From NCBI GenBank assembly GCA_019914945.1, contig CM034113.1, positions 8,784,850-8,848,849 of the forward strand: 64,000 bases of DNA, in the 5' to 3' direction. Both the position numbers and the translations under genes were made by a program. This stretch comes from Typha latifolia (lineage: Eukaryota; Streptophyta; Magnoliopsida; Poales; Typhaceae). Of this stretch, positions 59,698 through 64,000 are shown piece after piece; the first letter of the stretch is position 1; the number at the start of each line of letters is the position of its first letter. Under the pieces are notes generated by a model, which made no database searches, was not told the origin of the DNA, and was given only the letters and a program-made list of their open reading frames with translations.

Positions 59698-62600
59698 CTT
59701 GCCTACCTTAATACACACACAAGAAAGATAGAAATTGTTCAATGGATAGTAATGTAAGTCTTTGTGGAAATGTAGTATTGAATTAGCAATGCTTTGGATG
59801 TAGAGGTGGAGATGAGCTAAAGTGATCACCAGAAAGTTGGGAGACTAATGTTGGTCGTTGGAGAGTTGATCGTGAGCTCTCATAGCCATTATGTAGGAAA
59901 ACTGAGGGGGAGAGGTCAATTGCTAGTTTGTTATTCTTCTTATCTTGTGAAAATTTGAAGTATTATAGTGCCTTAGGATATAAGAGAGTGGCTAGGGGTG
60001 GGATTTAATGGAATTAATGCAGGGGGTGGAAGGAGAGTGCAAACTAGGGCACACTGAAATGAATTCGTTGTGGGAAAGAAACATGGCAGTAGTAAATAAT
60101 GACACTATTACAAAGTACAATCCTCTTTCATTAATCTATTTCACCTCACAATTAGAGTTGACACGATTTAGCAATATCTAAAGTTGACTCCTATTTCTTA
60201 ATGTTATCGTTCAGAGTTACAATTCTCAATTCATGGATTAGACTATTAAGAACTTAAATGGAGATTGCTTCCATGTCTTATATCGTGACATGGAGTAGGA
60301 TTCAACTAAAATAAACAATTAATTAACATATCGTGCTATGAGTGTGTGTGCATGGGAATGGGCATGCACAAGCCATGGTAATTAAGTGGGTCAAAAGAAA
60401 TCAAAAAGGAAGAACGCGAGCTTATAACAAAGTCTAAACATAGTACTTAGGATGGAGTTTTTAGCAACTCAAGCATTCATTAAGTACTGTTTACCATTAA
60501 ATTCGAGATTAATCCATTGCGTACTTCAAAAAAAAATTTCCCACCATCCTTCACGATTGCTTATAGCTGAACCACACATACAAGTAGATATAACTTGAGG
60601 TTTGTCCTCATTACTCTAGCACTAGATAATTTAATGTACTATGAGGTTAATTAATGGAGTACTTGAATAATTTACATTGAATTGTTATTGGGAGCAAGTC
60701 CAGGTGCCCATCGTTTATACATTGGGAGGCAGTATCATGTAGAGATCTAAGGAGCCTAATTGAGAATACAAAAGGATTAATGGTGGGAGGGAATAGAAAA
60801 AGGTTTAGGCATTGATTGTAGAAGACTAGGTGCCTCCTTTCTCATGAGCTTTGAAGGAATACATTTATAATGGCATTAAATGGGAAAGTACCAAACTCTT
60901 TGTTGGAAAGTACTCCGTGGCTCTCAGGGAATTATAAAACAGATGGGTCATCTTGGCCATAACCTGGGGTATTAATTGATGATCTTCTTGAAAATCTAAA
61001 CATTGCATGCTCAAAGGTGGTCAGTGGTGAAGCGTTGGCTTCACGATGAAGAGTATTAGCATTAACCAAATCATGTTCCAAGAGCAGAAACACGCATGTT
61101 TCCTTACTGGATCACCACTCCATCTTATCCAAAAAACAATTAAAGTAGAAAGTATTCTTCAGAGAAGTGTAAGGAAAGTAGAAACTTCCAGCTTGTGTAG
61201 TAGTAGAATATAAAATGCTTAAATTTATCATTTTGATCATTAAATGCAGTTTGCCGCAATTTACGTTGAGAGGTTGAGAAGAACTGAGATTGTATATATA
61301 TATATATATATTTTTTTTTTTTGGTTTCAAAAGCATTCACAAAAACTAAAACTACATCGAATTTCTTACTTCATGGGCATGTCGTGAGAAAATGGATCAC
61401 CCAATAAAAGAACATTGAAGCCCTCCCCTCTCATTTCGACCTTTATGGAGGTGACGCTGTTTGCAAGCGAAGGTTTCATTCCTTCCTTCACATCTATAGA
61501 TCTCGCCTCTATTTCCTATGAGCCTTTTGAATGCACATTGAAATCCCAGGTACAGCAAACCTTATATTTACATAATGAGTTGCCTCATAGCAATGGCTGA
61601 GACACAGTGACAGCTCATTTCTTTAAGAGCATCACCTATAAGCTTTTAAAGAAATACACACGGGATCTGCCACAATGAGGGAAAGGTAAACGAAAAGATC
61701 AAATATATATCACCAGTCAGCACTGACGGCATAAAATTACTTCACTGTGACCATCACTGATCAAAATATATCACCTAACACGCTTATGTACATTCTCTTT
61801 GCCAACTCTCTGGTGGGGTATAAAAGACAATCATTGTTTCTCCTCGCATAAAGCAGGAGTCTGAGTAAATTCAATCTAAGTTCATGGTACCTAGTCACTG
61901 CAGGATAAGGAATAGAAGAGAATGACATGAGTAACAGATGACAGAATTGCACTATGAACTTAAGAGCATATGAACAATATCCAGAAAAAAAAATTGCACA
62001 CTGAGGAATAACATGATGAGAAAATTTATATAGGCAACTAGAAACTTGCAAAACCAGGGAACTTGATAAGATATTTCATGCATACAAGAAGTCAGGCATC
62101 GTGAAAGAGTTATAATACTTGAAAGAGACATCGGCAGGGAACTCCAAATAACCCAAAAGGCGAAAAAGAAAGAAAGAAAAAGGGATTATACCTCCATTGC
62201 AGATGGTCTCATGGTCATGCATTGAACTTGACTTGTTGATCCCAATTTCAGAAAATTCTGTTATTGTTTGAAAAAAATAATGCACGTCCTTCATCATCAA
62301 TCAAATCATAAATTTTCTGTTGAACAATACAATTGATACAGGTATTTTGGCACTAGTTTTGCACATCACAGTAGAGCAATAGTAAAAAAAGGATTTGGTC
62401 AAGCAGTTAGCAGTGCCTTCCAAAAAGCCAAACTCTCGTTGGAGATCCGAAAGCTCTGTATGTTAAAGACAATTACATCAACTGAGATATACATTTGCAA
62501 AGGTGATATTCTCACAAGCAAGTCATTCTAAGAGACGAATATTCATACTACAGAGTTCAACACTTGATGTTTCACTATCCTCAATAGGTAAGATGCTAAT

Positions 62601-62702
62601 TCCTGATTGGCTTCAGATTGCCTGGATTAACCAGAGAGAATCATATTTTGGATGAAGAAAAGTTCATGGTTGCCAAGCAATTTCACTTAGCTGAGGATCT
62701 AA
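59698..62702. other. Intergenic, AT-rich
   Basis: About 3 kb. The left part is the promoter of the minus-strand GIR-type gene. The right part, from perhaps 61600, may be 3' UTR of the gene whose last exon is at 62703. A TA then T tract lies near 61293-61321. No coding or transposon end is recognised. Confidence 0.5.
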
Positions 62703-62870
62703 TCAATCTTCCAACATTTGCTGGCGCTGAATCTCATTAATATATGCTGTCAAAGAATTTGCAGAGCTGTTTATTGTACTGTTCCTACCACGGCATTGCA
62801 ACAATTGTTGCTGAAGGCTCTGGACTAACTCATTCAGCTGTTGAATGATCTTTTCCTGAGATAAAATAAT
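62703..62870 (-). CDS. Last exon of a coiled-coil protein gene (upstream exons outside window)
   Basis: On the minus strand a good acceptor (ttgttgtag) ends at 62871. From 62870 the frame reads IILSQEKIIQQLNELVQSLQ, then QQLLQCRGRNS, and it ends SLTAYINEIQRQQMLED before TGA at 62703-62705 (55 codons). The heptad-like Leu/Gln pattern suggests a coiled coil. No further exon is visible between 62872 and the transposon end at about 63163, so the rest of the gene is probably to the right of the window, beyond the element. The family is not recognised. It was too short to appear as a long open frame, and the call rests on the acceptor, the codon content and the clean stop. Confidence 0.6.
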   Translation of the reverse strand: MILSQEKIIQQLNELVQSLQQQLLQCRGRNSTINSSANSLTAYINEIQRQQMLED

Positions 62871-63162
62871 CTACAACAAAAGAAGAGTCGAAAGTCTTCA
62901 TCAATAACTACTGTAAAGTCAAAAAATTTCTAGTTCCAGCAATTACATTCCTCAGATTGCAAAATAGGAGAACAGATAACAAGTGTTACATTAAAAAGGC
63001 TAAGTCAGACTACTCAGCCAATTAAAGGTAACAAACAAGCTTCTCAGAGAAGAAAAAATCAGCAGAAAACTGAAGGTATAATGTGAAGCACGAATGTTAC
63101 AAGATTAGACCATAGTGGAACTACATAAGGATGATACACATGGACGCTTGCAGCAACCCTAA
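62871..63162 (-). other. Intron sequence before the transposon end
   Basis: About 290 bases of AT-rich sequence upstream (minus-strand sense) of the last exon. No exon is recognised. Confidence 0.5.
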
Positions 63163-64000
63163 TAGGGGTGAAAACGGATCGGATTTTATCCGATCCGACC
63201 CGCTAACCGACCCGAGTCGGATCGGATATGGGTCCAAATATTTTACCCGGTCCGGATTCGGATACGGATACAGATAGCAATTTATTAAAATATCCGGATC
63301 CGAATACAGATACGGGTATATCATATATGTTCGGATACGGATTCGGATATCGGATATCGGATATCCGAATACTCGTATACTACATAATACTAACAAACAT
63401 CCTACCCTTAAAAACTAATCCGACCCGTTAATATAAAACCCACACCCAACCCACCAACTTACCCTAACTCCTCAACAATCAACCCTCATCTCTTCACCAC
63501 ATCAACCCCCATCCCCATCTCTTCCTCACTCTCAACATCGACTCCCGCCGTCCCGCCGTCCCGCCTCGGTCTCTCTAACCCACAACAGCGGTGTCGTCGC
63601 CAGGTACCTTCGCCTCCGATCATCACTATCGTCGCTGGGTACCTTCGCCTCGATCTCTATCGCTTGGATCGTCACACACCGCAGAGTGATTTAGATCCGA
63701 TCCCTTCGGCAGTAATGCCTTCCAAACCCAACTACGCTCTCCACCGACACCAGCGGTGCTCCTCAGATCATCATCAACTCGGGTAACTCCGACGACTCCG
63801 ACCATCCGACGCCATCATCAACTCCGGTAACTCCGACAACCAGCGGGTATTTTATGAATTTTTGGAGAATGATATGTATTGGAATAGGCACTGGTTTGTA
63901 CTACATTTGTTTCTAGTTTACCATTTTGTCAATACCATACAAGTATGCAATTTCATTATTCATAGTACATCAGTCTGTCGTCTACGCTTTGCTTTCCTCC
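63163..64000. mobile_element. End of a hAT-like DNA transposon, truncated by the window
   Basis: From 63163 the sequence taggggtgaaaacgg looks like a hAT terminal inverted repeat, which often starts T/CAGGGGTG. It is followed by dense subterminal repeats of GGATAC, GGATCGG and GGATATCC (63170-63375), typical of transposase-binding regions. GC-rich sequence with short internal repeats follows (for example ggtaccttcgcctc twice, near 63603 and 63639, and catcaactc/ccggtaactccgac twice near 63770-63835). The preceding aaccctaa (63155-63162) could be one copy of an 8-base target duplication, but the other end is outside the window. No transposase coding is visible yet. Confidence 0.45.

Overview
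This window is plant nuclear DNA, most probably from a monocot with a fairly compact genome. The evidence is spliceosomal genes of 3 to 24 exons with AT-rich GT-AG introns, plant-only families (SMXL/D53, OVATE, HVA22, GIR-type repressors, NHL/LEA_2, chloroplast 2-Cys peroxiredoxin), many AT, GA and CTT microsatellites, and the mixture of GC3-rich intron-less genes with AT-richer multi-exon genes that is typical of monocots. The species cannot be fixed from sequence alone. I see no bacterial operon, CRISPR array, rRNA or tRNA.

Layout, left to right. 1-581 (+): 3' part of an NDR1/HIN1-like (LEA_2) gene cut by the window edge. 3899-4489 (+): a second NHL gene, followed at about 5284-5390 by a decayed copy of its C-terminus. 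6007-6471 (-): small single-pass membrane protein. 7532-12997 (+): 24-exon XRN-family 5'-3' exoribonuclease without the plant zinc knuckle; its 3' end carries an in-frame tandem duplication interrupted by a stop. 13.0-18.7 kb: gene-poor, microsatellite-rich. 18757-21613 (-): 3-exon SMXL3/4/5-type repressor. 23793-27775 (-): 7-exon chloroplast 2-Cys peroxiredoxin (BAS1). 29934-30167 (+): conserved 77-aa protein with a 5'-UTR intron.

32590-36707 (+): 14-exon E2F transcription factor. 38985-39476 (+): uncharacterised 163-aa plant protein. 40174-42564 (-): HVA22/TB2-DP1 family gene, 6 exons as modelled here. 43921-44469 (+) and 46848-47561 (-): two OVATE family proteins in tail-to-tail orientation. 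49578-53723 (+): 13-exon mitochondrial processing peptidase alpha subunit with one apparent GC-AG intron. 54936-56963 (+): SR-like protein (RRM, CCHC knuckle, RS domain). 59380-59697 (-): GIR-type EAR repressor. 62703-62870 (-): last exon of a gene entering from the right, with one end of a hAT-like transposon at about 63163 in its presumed intron.

The genes form no operon or visible pathway cluster; neighbouring relations are limited to local duplication (the two NHL genes and relic) and the OVATE pair. Exon coordinates were read by hand from GT/AG signals, reading phase and family similarity recalled from knowledge; no alignment or transcript data were available. I found no clearly new multi-gene system. 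The most unusual signals are the XRN C-terminal repeat with a CAA-to-TAA difference, the missing zinc knuckle, the GC-AG intron and the alternative HVA22 tail.
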